A DNA stretch of 64,000 bases from Trifolium pratense. Lineage: Eukaryota; Streptophyta; Magnoliopsida; Fabales; Fabaceae. The stretch's first letter is position 1, and every line of letters begins with the position of its first letter. Below, one piece after another: positions 11,477-23,310 of the stretch. Location of the stretch: positions 42,492,856-42,556,855 of the forward strand of contig NC_060063.1 of the NCBI RefSeq assembly GCF_020283565.1. Direction: 5' to 3'. The translations under genes and the position numbers were made by a program. The notes under the pieces are model-generated. The model did no database searches, was not told the origin of the DNA, and saw only the letters and a program-made list of their open reading frames with translations.

Positions 11477-12354
11477 TAAATTTGATGGCATGCTGATTAA
11501 TGTGGTCAACCTTAGCATTTTGGTAATGGGAACTCTGTCATCTTGAGTTTTACAACTAAAAATATTAGAGGAAGAGCATAGTTTGTGTTACTAAGAAGTA
11601 GTATTAGGGTAGGGAGGTTTGAAATGTCTTACAAAATTGATGGTAGTGCCACCCTTCAAAAGCCATTGGCACTCATGCTAAGAGTATGAGTTTAAATTCA
11701 ACTGACAAGTCATTTTGGTATTTTTCATTTATGCATATTTGTATTATTTCATTTCAAGATATTTGAATCAAAAGTGTAATATTTTTAGTCATTTGTTGCA
11801 TTATGGTACAATTCTTAATGTCACTTTTTGATTTGAAAGGAGTCTATTCTTTGTTTACCCTAAATTTGGCCAAGGGAACAACAAAATCTAAAGTTAGTAT
11901 GCATGTTAGTCTCAATTAATCCAATAATTTAGGAGATTAGATATGAGATGAATGAATACTTAAAATTGAGTTTTTTTTTATCTACTAAGGCTTTTTTTTG
12001 TTACCATAGTACGAAGTTTCCACCATCGTTGGTGATGACTAATTTTCGTCGGATAACCTGTAGGGCACACAAAGTGGGTTCTTCTCGCTTAATCGATTTT
12101 TCTCCAAACGCATGAGACAATTATCAAACATCTGATCACATAATTAATAGTTTAATACTAAGGCGTCTTTTACCCGAGACTAAACGGTAAAACCTTTATA
12201 CAAAATTTCAAAACTGACCAATAATTAATGTATTCGATTTACATTATAAGCAAATTATATTAGTTATTTATACAATTAGCTGACAGAAAAAAGTTATATT
12301 TAAAGTTGAAATAGCTTGTATTAGAGTCTGATGCTAAAAAGATAATCCCTCTAG
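11477..12354. other. J-gene 3' flank and intergenic sequence
   Basis: Probably contains the 3' UTR of the J-domain gene; no poly(A) signal was assigned. Nothing else is recognised. Confidence 0.5.
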
Positions 12355-12486
12355 TTTTTTTTTTAAATAGTTTAGTAGATAGAAATTTTACTTTAAAGGT
12401 GAATAAGTGAAGTATTCGGGGTTCAAAATCCGACTCTTATACATATAGTATGATGTCCTACCAACTGAGTTAAGCTTATAGGGACT
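12355..12486 (-). mobile_element. tRNA-derived SINE, minus strand
   Basis: On the minus strand it reads a tRNA-like head with GCTTAACTCAGTTGGTAGG, then a degenerate B-box region and a closing A-run, seen on the plus strand as the T-run near 12355. Its internal AAGGTGAA... segment matches the SINE at 40948-41080, so the two are one family. Target duplication is not clear. Confidence 0.55.
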
Positions 12487-12838
12487 AATTTCACTCTTAG
12501 TCTTTAAAATAAGAAAAAAAAAATTATACATTGATATACTTAATCTATAATAACTAACTCTGATCAATTAATTAATTTGATAATGGACTGATCAATTACA
12601 ATTAAGCTCTTTTCACTTTAGATATTTTTAATACATGATGGAAACATATGGAAACTATTGGAGAATGGAGATGATGGTTGAATAGACAAGAGAAAGATAA
12701 ATACAAACATAGAAAAAGGGATGGTGGCTATTAATTTTATAAGTGGGGAGGAGGGTCCTGCAGCACGTGGCTATGGAAACTAGTTTCAAACTATACAAGA
12801 TAGCTGAAAATAAAATATACACTTTACTTTTTTGTTTT

Positions 12839-13038
12839 TGTTATGAACAATTTCTAAGCATGAACAATAATATGGAAGAATAGATGAATGAGAGAAAGAG
12901 AAGAGAGAATAGACTATTGTATTGTTCTATTCAAGGTGTGTCTTTTACATTGTGAGATAGTCATATATATAGGAGATTACATGGGCCAAGAATATGGGCC
13001 TAGACTAATGGACATCCACATCTATATTATTCATAACA
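12839..13038 (-). repeat. 3' LTR of the Copia element
   Basis: 200 bp, TG...CA ends, directly after the polypurine tract on the minus strand. It differs from the other LTR at two sites (TATATAG against TATACAG; GGGCCTAG against GGGCCTAA). The open frame from 12888 is LTR sequence, not a gene. Confidence 0.9.
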
Positions 13039-13066
13039 CTCCCCCTTGGATGTCCATCGATGATAT

Positions 13067-13220
13067 GCCTCATTAAAACCTTACTATTAAAAACCCAGTG
13101 GGAAAAATCATAGTGAAGGAAAAAGAGTACAACATCCTTTGTGTGTGAACTGCCTCGTTAAAAACCTTACCAGGAAAACCCAGTGGGACAAAACCACGGT
13201 GAAGGGAAAAAGAGTGCAGA
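13067..13220 (-). repeat. Duplicated CCCAGTGGGA motif downstream of Copia pol
   Basis: Two related copies, roughly 13067-13127 and 13152-13219, each holding an AACCTTAC block followed by AACCCAGTGGGA and GTGAAGG.AAAAAGAG. This block is a known hallmark of the region between pol and the 3' LTR in many plant Copia elements. The second copy is the closer to the form I recall. Confidence 0.6.
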
Positions 13221-16200
13221 ACATATTTATATCTCCCCCTCATAAAGACAATTATTATACATGAGATGAAAAATCAAATAATCTTCTGTACTAGCTGCTC
13301 CAAAGTTTTACTAAAAGTTGACTCTGTAGAAAAATCTGTCATATCTTCTTTATTATACTCTTCTCTAAATTAGCACTGCGTCTGATATTATCTTCATGTT
13401 GAGTTGTTGCAGGAACCATAATTTTGTAATAAAACAACGAATTTCTTGTATGTGTTGACTTACAATCCTCAACAAAAACATCTTCTCAACTTTCTTGTAT
13501 GTTTTGCTTTACTTCAATATTTGGGCTGGATGAATAGGCAAAAATAAAATACTACGAAATTATAGCAAATATATTAGTGAGCTTAATTGAATTAAGATAT
13601 GGTACTTCAGGACCAATTCAAATTGTTCATCATTTTCTTGAGGCATGACACATCAAATGACATTGCAACCATTTTTAGTATACAACAAATTAGATTTGTC
13701 AATGTCAAACTGTTTTAATACTTTTGCTATATAATCTTATTTAAATTATAAATTTAAATGAGAATATCTCATAAGCTCTTCGGGAGTCTAGATGATATTT
13801 TATCATTAATATAAGCATCGGATATAAATAATTTATTGTCAAATATAACTAAATCCTTCAGGGATCATCATTATCAAGTGAGCCAGTAAAATACGTTAAA
13901 ACACATATTTCACATGAATTGAGTATTTCAGATGCTACTCAACTTAATTAATTTTTTGAATTCACTTCAGGTGAATATGCTTCTTGAAAATCAATGATTG
14001 ACATTTATCAATATACTTGATAAACAATTCAAACTCTAAACATTTTGTTTTTATTATTTTTGTCTTGAAAACTTATTCATATCGATTTATCTCCATCTGC
14101 AGATGAAATGGACTACTGGTCCAAAAACATTTCGCTTTGCAAAGCTAGTTTAATTTTGTATCAATTGCGTCTATCTTATTTAGTCAATCATTTCATTGTC
14201 TATAATCCTTAATAGACTTTGATTTATGATCCTCATTGTCATTTATCACATATATAGCGCTTTATTATGTGCAAAAATATTGTCAACGTTGACTTCATCT
14301 CGGTTTCATCGTATTCCATTCATGACATAATTTATTGAGATCTCTTTATTTTCATAAATTTTAGGTACCTAATAAGTTCTTCTGGAACTGAAAAATCAAT
14401 TATGTCAAATGCTCTTTTGAGATTTTCATATCCTCACTTGGGTCATCTTTCTCTTTTTTAGCTCCTTATCTTATTTGAGGAATTTATCCTTGAAACCGAT
14501 TTGCTTACCATGCTTCAAGCGTGGTTAAGAATCATTTGCAATATTAGATTGTCCAACAGAGACATTCATTTTTATTGGAGCATTAGCAGCTGTTGATTGA
14601 TTTTATAAACTTTGCAAATGAGTTATCTTTTGAACTTCTGGTTCATATTGATTTCTAAGAGGATCAAAATAACAATTATTAATTTATTTCAAAACATTTC
14701 AATTGAACTTCTAGTTCATATTTTTAGCTGCTTATTATCTCCCCCTAATATTGGGAAAACTAGTTCACCAATTGATAATCAGCCCATAAAGCTGTAAAAA
14801 AAATCTCCAATTATTGGCTCACTTTGGAGATTCATATAAAAATTATTTTCCCAATATTCTTTTACTACCCATTTAAATGCATTATATTGGAGCAATTGAA
14901 ACGTACCCAACACATCCAAAAATGTTTATATGGGAAAATATGTTTATAAACTAAAATTCAAATAAATTAGAGGAGAGCTTATGTATATAATAATTTGTTG
15001 GCATGATGCTATTCAATATCTCAACATACATGTTTGAATGTTCCAAACTATAACTTAGAATGAATCTTCAAGTCCATTATTTTTTTGTTTGTATGAACAT
15101 ATTTCATAAGATGTTTGGTATAAATTTCAATTAACATATGATATTTATCAAATACTTTCTAGAATAATATATATAAAATGATCTCTTAAAAATAATCTTC
15201 ACAAACTTCTGGTTGTGAGTTTATAACAAACATACATGTGACCATTTGGTTGATGCATCAATTCAAATTTTAGAAATCTAATCGGTCCACATGATCGGTG
15301 TATTGATTTACAAATATCACCTTATATATATTCTAAAAAATAAGAGACACTCGTTTTCTTAATTTATCAATTTTCTTTGCGAGCTAGTAATACACAAAAA
15401 AATATTAGATTGAATGAACTTCTGGCCATTCAATACATATCCATAGAAACTTTTCGCATCATAATAGATCAGAGATGACCCAACTGATCTTGCCAATTAC
15501 AAACTTATTATGATTTGTAAACTTCTGGTTTACAAGAACATGTGCTTCAATTGCACAAATATATATAAATATACCCCAAACTAGAGGCAAATGTTGATAA
15601 TATGTCTCGTAATGTATAGAGATACAAGATCTCATCCATTTCTTGTTTCAATAGGATATTCATTTATGCGAATATCCTTCAAACATAAAAAAAAAAATCT
15701 TTAAGACTTAAAAATATACAATATATTGGCAAAGCGTAACTTTATTTCTCGATATAACAATGCATTGGCTCTTCTGGAACCTTCAATAATTTTTGTACTA
15801 CTAAATATAAAAGTTAATTCCTTCCAAAAAAAATATATAAAATTTAATTTTTCATAAATAGTAATATCAATGAATATTTTCATGCTAACAATTATGTTTA
15901 TGTGGATTTCAGCAGAATTATAAAACAGTAACGGTTAATTTTTTTTTTTATCTAATAATTTAAAATCAATAAATTGATTTAAATAAGTAACGGAATAATT
16001 AAAAACCAGTTTATATTTACAAACTGTAACCGAATTATAATTATAAGTAATTAAGAAAATAACTGTATTCAAAGCTTAAGAAAACATTATCACCATAAAA
16101 TAAATTCAAAGTTTAATGTATAAAAAGCTAAATGTAACTTTTTGCTTAGCATATATTTCATAGGGAATAATAATCGTCTACCTCATAGTAAAATATAAAA

Positions 16201-17740
16201 TAGATAGATAGAGATCTTACTAAGTTGTGCATCGAGAAATAAAGTCGATTTATCATGTAAAAACTTTCACATTTCAATTGATAATTATTGAAATTGTACC
16301 AATCTAAAATATGATTAACCAAATATTTTTGAAATTATTTTCATAAGTTTGCTACTTCAGGAGCATATTCAAGAGACATACATAATCGTTCTTTTAATTT
16401 TGGTCCAATTTATACTAAGATCAAATAGATCATGTGGACTTTAATCATGTTGTAAAAAAAATTAGTTCTTCAGGAACTCAACAACAAATCTCTATTCATA
16501 ATGGCTAGAGAAATTCACAATTTTACAATCTTTCATGAATGGTTAAATTATTTGTTCTTCAAAAATTATACCAATAATATTCATAATATTGGTTAAGAAA
16601 ATGCACATTCTTTGAGCAATCCATCAAAGATGCGCTAATATTAAAGCTTTAGCTTTTCAAGAACTATATCACAAGTGATCTTCATATAATGATCACAATA
16701 ATCTTCATAATTTCTTCAAGAAAATTTTATTCTTTGAGCAATCATTCAAGATGCTTCAATATTAAGGTTTTCCCTTTTTCTTTTCTTGTTCTTCGGGAAC
16801 TAGCTAATGTCACATATATTTTCAATAGTTTTGCTAATTTTCCCACTTTTTTCCGGGGCCATGACTATTACCACGACCATAACCACAATTTTGTCCATGA
16901 TAATCGTGTGTTGCTACATTCACTTATGTGAATGGAATAACATCAGTGGGTCGGACTTCATTCACTTCTGGGAATGATTTTTCATTCATTTCTCATTGAT
17001 ACTATCATCAAATAAAATTAAGCAAATAATTAGATAAACATAATAAACACAGTCAAATAAAAAATTCCAATTATCTTTATTAATATTAATATAATGTAAC
17101 ATAAAATTTTATAATGCAAATTAAATAGTAACATAATGAAATTAATAATAATTATAATGTAACCTATAATAATAATTATAATGTAACGTATATTAATTAG
17201 TAAGTTATTGAAAAAAATTTGGCATATGCATAGAATAGGTAAAGTATGAAAAATAATTTGTTTATACTTTTCAATATGATACATGCAAAATTTGCGTATG
17301 ATATACATTTGTTTTTTTTTAATTTTTTTTTTATGTTTTGTACAATATAACAATAAATAAATAAATCCAATGAAATTTGTAGATTGCAAAATTTTTATAA
17401 AAATCGATAAAGCTATCCCATGGATATGTATATTGAATTCTTCTCGAATTCTTAGGAAATAATTTGATTTTTCTTTTAAGTTCTTCAGGAACTATATAAT
17501 ATTGTTATAATGTAAGAATAATCCTTTATGCAATCCTCATAAGAATAATTCATATTCTTCGTTATATTATAATATATCTAATTGTACAATCCTTCAAAGA
17601 TGTATCCGTAATGAATTATTCAGGAATTCGTGGGTAATACAAATTGATTTTAAAATTGTTTAAGAACTGTATAACGGATCAAATATATATTCAATCAGTT
17701 ATTTATCCAATCCTTCAGGGATTGATGTTCATTTTACTTA

Positions 17741-17935
17741 TATCTATGAATCTTCATGATTCATATTTTAAAATTTCATCATACTATGAATCTTCAGGAT
17801 TCATATTTTAAAATTTATCACACCATGAATCTTCAGGATTCATATTTTAAAATTTCATCATAATATGAATCTTCAGGATTCATATTTTAAAATTTTATCA
17901 CACTATGAATCTTCAGGATTCATATTTCAAAAATT
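17741..17935. repeat. Tandem array of palindromic 42-bp units in Copia leader
   Basis: About five units of roughly 42 bp. Each contains ATGAATCTTCAGGATTCAT, a palindrome with 7-bp arms, followed by ATTTTAAAATTT and a variable CATCATA segment. The array sits in what is the 5' untranslated leader on the minus strand. Confidence 0.75.
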
Positions 17936-18089
17936 TCACCATGATACTTCTGGATCGAAGGTTTGTGAATCAATAAAAAAAACGAGAAGAACAAAATGAT
18001 CTGAAACAATAGAATAAAAAAATTCATACATAAAATAAAATTGTCAATTCCCATTGTTGTTATACCTTTTTTTGAAAGAGGAGAGACTA

Positions 18090-18103
18090 TCGTGCTGATA
18101 ACG
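18090..18103 (-). promoter_or_regulatory. Putative primer-binding site of the Copia element
   Basis: On the minus strand the first bases after the 5' LTR are CGTTATCAGCACGA. They lack the usual TGG that pairs with a tRNA 3' end. The complement resembles the anticodon-arm sequence of plant tRNA-Ile, so priming from an internal or cleaved tRNA is inferred. The identical 14-mer occurs at 352-365 next to another LTR. Confidence 0.5.
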
Positions 18104-18303
18104 TGTTATGAACAATTTCTAAGCATGAACAATAATATGGAAGAATAGATGAATGAGAGAAAGAGAAGAGAGAATAGACTATTGTATTGTTCTATTCAAG
18201 GTGTGTCTTTTACATTGTGAGATAGTCATATATACAGGAGATTACATGGGCCAAGAATATGGGCCTAAACTAATGGACATCCACATCTATATTATTCATA
18301 ACA
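18104..18303 (-). repeat. 5' LTR of the Copia element
   Basis: 200 bp, TG...CA ends, two mismatches to the copy at 12839. Transcription on the minus strand should start here. Confidence 0.9.
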
Positions 18304-18308
18304 GTTTT

Positions 18309-19840
18309 AAAGAATTTTGGGTCCCAAATTCCAAGCAACTTGCTAACTATTTTCAATGTAGCATTGTGTGATTCGTGGGTCCTTGACTTTTAATTATTGC
18401 TTGGTTTATTTTTGGTGAGTCAAATTTTATAATTTATTTATAATTTAACCTCATTTGATAGATATTTTTTCAATACATTAACTAGAGATTGATTTCATAA
18501 CAAATGATCAAATTATTGAAGTATTTACTATTTATATTGCATGCTTACACCATATTGATGAATTATTTATTTTCTAGCTTATCACACAAGTTGTGTACTT
18601 TCTACGAAACATATAGATCAGATACATGAATTATTAAATGAATTTGAAAATAAATTTTACTTAATATGTGAATACCTTGTGTTCAACATATGGAAATTGG
18701 ATTGCACATATTCACTGCATGGTGTTGTAAATTTCAACATTCAATTTTAAACCAATGTAAAGATTGATTATATTGATTTTATAGATGTGTAATAGGACCT
18801 ATCTTAAATTCATGGTTGAAAACTTGAAATCTATAAACTTTTTATACAAAAGGATTACATAGGATGTAACTTTTTCTATATACTATATGTATGAGACAAT
18901 AATCGAACCTTTCACCACATACGCATAGGATTTTATAGATGTGTAATATGAAAGGTCATAAAAGATACAGGAAGACACTAGAAATAGAAGGATAACAAAA
19001 AATACTATTAAAAGAAAATGGCTGAAATAGAACCCTCCAGAGGGGCCTAATAAACTATTGACAGAGACATAACAAGTTGCAATATGATAATTAAGCCTTG
19101 CACCAAGGAACCAACTCAAGGTTCAGCTCCCCAGATGGAATGGGAGTGGCAAACATAGACCAATTATTTTTTAAGTGAAATATATGATACACAATTACAA
19201 CTCAATAATTTTTATAAGTTCACAAATAGATTTTAACAATTTTTGGACCTATTAGAATTATTCACATTAACTGTGTTTCGGCACATATATTTAAAAAAAA
19301 TGTGTATCGGACCGTTCCTCTATTTTTTTTATTGCATTATGTTGGTGGTGTAAACCAAACTCTTATTAATTGAGTACTCAAAGTTAACTAACTAATGTGT
19401 GCTTTTATTAATTCATCTCTACTTCTCAAGTTTAAGGGCATTTATTTACTCTTTTTTATTTAGGGTCCGTTTCTTTTGTGACAAAAATACATTATTTTTA
19501 AAAAAATTGTGTTAGCTTTATTTGTTAATAGGGTAAAAAATAATTCTCTTAAAGTGAATATATTCCTTTTTTTTTTGGTAAGATATTCCTTTTTTGATAA
19601 TAATGAAAATGTCAACAGAAATATTTTTATTATTATTGAAAATGTATCATTTCCTTAACCATAAAAAAAAATGTATTGTTTAAATTATTATAAGTCATGA
19701 ATATCATTTCTAAATTTTGTTCAAACAAAGTTACAACAACAGAAGCCCACTCACAGAATTAATGGTGCAAGTTACAATCCACAAACTGGAAGGCCTGACT
19801 CTCAGCCCACAAAAGCCTTATAATATGATCTTGATTTGTT
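18309..19840. other. Intergenic, nothing recognised
   Basis: AT-rich sequence. A minus-strand open frame at 18883-19119 has a hydrophobic run but no domain I know; an adjacent frame (SGELNLELVPW near 19100) could be a gene relic. Confidence 0.4.
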
Positions 19841-20189
19841 TTCTTTTTGCGTAACTTGGAAGTCCACGTTCCTCTCTAGAAAATTCAAAAATATTTTTCT
19901 TGCTATTTAAATAGTGAACTCATATTTTAGAATGCGAAGTTCATATTCTAAGATATGAAACTTATAAAATCTAATAGTTTTGTATCTCTCACCCTTCCTC
20001 CGCCCCTATTTTATAAGGTTCGCATCCTAGGATGCAAATTGTTTTTTTTTTCTTCATATTTTGCGCCCCCTGAATTCGCATACTAAAATGCGAACTGTTT
20101 TTTTTTTTTTTGCCCGTTTTTTCTATTTACACACTCGCATCCTACGTTACGAGGGGGTAGGATTGGAAGGTCTGAAGGCGCAAAAAGAA
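19841..20189. mobile_element. Probable MITE with serial TTCGCAT palindromes
   Basis: Imperfect inverted ends (TTCTTTTTGCG... and ...CGCAAAAAGAA) bound about 349 bp. Inside are several short palindromes of the form TTCGCAT-CCTAG-ATGCGAA, some degenerate. The 9 bases on each side agree at only about five positions, so the superfamily is unsettled; the arrangement resembles the GATGTTTTCTCTCC MITE family. Confidence 0.5.
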
Positions 20190-20497
20190 TGAATCTATAA
20201 TCTATTCCAAAATTCTTCTTTTTATTTTTTCATATACCAATTCATTCCAAAACCTTTTTCCTTTGGTTACCATATTATAAATATAAAATTTTCACGACAG
20301 TTCAGCGGTGATTATTTTTGTCGGAGAATTTATGGGGCATAAATGGTAAATTCTCCCTTCCCAATTAGATTTTCTTCATACACAAGTGTCAATGATTGAA
20401 TCCATGGCCACCTATTTAAAAGTGTAAGACTCTTACTACTTAGACCAATTTATTGTTGGTGATGCATTCCAAACCTTTATCAAGACGGTTTATTGAT

Positions 20498-20749
20498 TGT
20501 TAAGAGTCGCACATCAGATGTGAGTTGAGTCTAACTCAACCCCACAAAATTGACTTATAAGATGATGATTGGTGCGTGAATATAAATGTTGAATGGTCCA
20601 ACGGATCTTGGAGAGCCTACAATACCATTTTAGAATTGAAAATTAGGTCTAACTCAACCCCATAAAATCCGCTTTTTATGTGATGATTGTCTCTCTTATT
20701 TATAAACTTATTTTTAGGCCAACTCACATCCGATTTAAGACTTCTTAAT
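20498..20749. repeat. Inverted-repeat element, CACATC(A/C)GATGTGAGTTG family
   Basis: The left end TTAAGAGTCGCACATCAGAT is repeated in inverse near 20749 as ATCCGATTTAAGACTTCTTAA. Two ACTCAACCCCA blocks lie within. A degenerate relative is recognisable at about 58430-58570. Superfamily is undetermined. Confidence 0.5.
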
Positions 20750-21187
20750 ATTGGCTTCGACCTCTCAAACATTTATTAGATTATTATTAGATGATTGTTC
20801 AATCCATCTCTTAAATGTGGTATTTTATCAAACACAATGAAGGACAGGATCTATGTCCCACACACATAGTGAAGGATAAAGGTTCGAACTTTGATCATAG
20901 CGTCCGAACTAATAATTTTGAAATTTCTACCAGTTGAATTAAAATTTGTGAACTGTATATTTTCTTTCTAAACCAATAAATTAATGACCATTTTTATGAA
21001 TCAAATAATTATTTGTCGATTTTTTTTTAAGAAAGATCATTTTATAAAATATAAAAAATAACATTCCTTTATCTATAAGCATTATACTAACTTTTTACAT
21101 TTTATCGTAAAAGATATTCAATATTCACTATTATTAGTAATAAAAATTCAGACAAAAAAAAAATATTTTATATCTGTATATGTCAAA
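20750..21187. other. Intergenic, nothing recognised
   Basis: AT-rich spacer with no gene or repeat boundary seen. Confidence 0.5.
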
Positions 21188-21309
21188 CTAGTAATAGACC
21201 CGTGCTATCGCACGGGTCGTAACGTTACGCCGATATTTTTAGAAGTTATACTTTGTTAATTACAATTGAAAAAATGTTTTTTAAAGTTAGATTTATTTAA
21301 TCAGTTATA

Positions 21310-22640
21310 TGAATCAGCAATATAATTTGTTCTATGTATGATTTATTTAGTATATATGATAGTTATTTTGAGATTGTAATGAATTCCACGAATCAGTAGC
21401 ATAATTTTTCCCATTTATGATTTATTTAGTATATATGATGGTTATTTTGAGATTGTTTTGAGTTCAATGAATCAGTAGCATAATTCGTCTCATGTATAAT
21501 TTATTTACTATATATAATAGTTATTTTAAATTTTTTATGAGTTATAAGAATTAGTAACATAACAATCTTTGAAGTTACACTTTGTTGATTAAAATTGAAA
21601 AAAAATTAATATTTGAATTTAGATTTATTTAATCAGTATTATGAAACAATAGAATAATTTGCCCGAGCAATTTGTTCTCATTAAAAATTTTATTAACAAT
21701 TTGTTCTCCGGTTTTTTTTTAAGAAGCTTAAATTAGCCCACCCAAATTGGCACCAGAGAATTTGTTCTCCAGATTAATTAATTTTATTATCAGCTTTCGC
21801 GCGTACAATTGTTAATTAAAAGTTTTGAGCAGCAACTTGTTCTTGGTGTATAATATTTTGTTAAAAAATTTCATCAGCAATAATTGTTCTCCGTATAATT
21901 TAATTTTTTTTCCAACCTCTCCGAGTATAAGAGTTAATTAAAAATTTTTATCAACAACAATTTGTTTTTCGTATATAATGGTTAATTTAATTTTTTTTAT
22001 GAACAACGACTTGTTCCCCGTATCATTTAAATTTTTCATGAGTAAAAATTTGTTCCCCGTATATAATAGTTAATTAAAAAATTTGATCAACAATAACTTG
22101 TTCCTTGTATATAGTAGTTGATTATTTTTTCATCAACAACAACTTGATCCCCGTATATTATAGTTGATTCAAGTTTTTCATCAGCAAGTACCTTGTTCCC
22201 CGTATATTGTCAGTGGTATAATTTATCTAATGTATAATTTATTTAATATATATTATATTTAATTTGGAATTGTTATCGATTATAAAAATCAATAGCATAA
22301 TTTGTCCCATGTATGATTTGGTTAGTATATCTGATAGTCATTTTGAAAATATTATAACTTGTGTCATGTATGAATTATTTTGCAAGTTAGTATTTCTCCC
22401 GTACAAGATAGTTTCTTTGAAATTGTTATTAGTTATAGAACTTGTCTTATATGATGATTATTCTTTTGAAACTTTTATCAGTTAGAATTTGTCTCATATA
22501 TGATGATTATTAATTAAAATTTGTTTCTCATATGATAATTATTAGTTAAAACTTATCTCTCATATGATAATTATATTGAAATTATTATCATTGATAATTT
22601 GTCTCATATACGATAGTTATTTTAAAATTTAGATCAATTA
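21310..22640. repeat. AT-rich minisatellites in the Helitron
   Basis: Two kinds of imperfect repeat. At 21325-21560 and 22215-22620: units of about 100 bp containing AATCAGTAGCATAATT, ATGATTTATTTAGTATAT and TTATTTTGAGATTGTT. At 21660-22215: units of about 60 bp containing CAACAACTTGTTCCCCGTAT and AGTTAATTAAAA. No coding potential. Confidence 0.7.
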
Positions 22641-22879
22641 GGATTTATCGTGTGCAAATTTATTTTTATTTTTTTTGGGAAAAATAGTTATTTTATCATC
22701 TTATTTTTTTTATTAAGTTTCTCTTTCCCCTTATGTTACATTTTTAGACCTTTAACATTTTAATTGAATAATATTAAATCAAAAAAATACAATATGGGCT
22801 TAAGAAATATGGATTGTGTTTTAGGCCCATCTTGACATAAACTCATTAGGTTACATGCTACTAAAATCATCACCTGTTT

Positions 22880-23310
22880 AAACATTTTAGATTTTGTTTC
22901 TCTCTCTCTCGTTGAAGTTTCTTAACCTTCCATTTGAAAACCCTAGCCGCCGCTATCATTCCGGCTGTCGCCCCCTCCGTCCAGTAAACTTTGACAAAAT
23001 AAAATACATATTTTTTATGCTCTCTTTCTCCTCTATATTTATATTAAAGTGTATTTTAAAAAGGAGCAATCTTGAAAATTAGTGGATGTGCATTTTTCAA
23101 CCTTCAACTGTTCACCTATGATGAAGCCATGAACAACTCTCTCTACAGACCAACAACAAAGGAATCAAAGACATCAAAAGAATAAAAAAAATCATATCTA
23201 GTTTAAATCTGTATTTTTTTTGCATCTTTGTGAGGTTCACACCAGAGCTCCGCCACAAAAGCTCCACTCCGGTCAACTTTGAACTCATTAATATGACATT
23301 CATCATGTAA
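22880..23310. other. Possible captured gene fragment
   Basis: After a CT-rich stretch comes AACCCTAGCCGCCGC and a GC-rich segment up to the mid-22970s, typical of a plant 5' UTR or first exon. At 23225-23290 another less AT-rich block follows. Neither gives a protein I can name. The frames at 22894-23082 and 23112-23306 are short and unsupported. Confidence 0.3.

Larger units (their letters stand above)
12839..18303 (-). mobile_element. Copia LTR retrotransposon, young LTRs, decayed pol
   Basis: A complete 5.47-kb element, transcribed to the left. LTRs at 12839-13038 and 18104-18303 are both 200 bp, start TGTTATGAAC, end TTCATAACA, and differ at only two bases that I see. The target duplication GTTTT lies at 12834-12838 and 18304-18308. 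A polypurine tract (AAGGGGGAG, minus strand, 13039-13047) abuts the 3' LTR and a primer-site-like sequence abuts the 5' LTR. Inside, minus-strand relics of Copia pol are readable but full of stops and shifts: GPEVPYLNSI and YSSSPN near 13500-13600, the end of reverse transcriptase; FPILGGDNKQ-like sequence near 14740, between integrase and reverse transcriptase. There is no intact gag or pol, so the copy must have moved using proteins supplied in trans. Confidence 0.88.

Noticed and set aside
12888..13076. Frame MREREERIDYC..., repeated at 18153-18371
   Set aside because: It is inside the Copia LTRs and occurs twice for that reason only.
17030..17389. 119-residue minus frame rich in Ile, Tyr, Lys
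   Set aside because: Composition follows extreme AT content; it lies inside the Copia element and has no pol motif.
17741..17935. CRISPR-like look of regularly spaced repeats
   Set aside because: Plant nuclear context, near-identical spacers and no cas genes; it is a tandem repeat in a retrotransposon leader.
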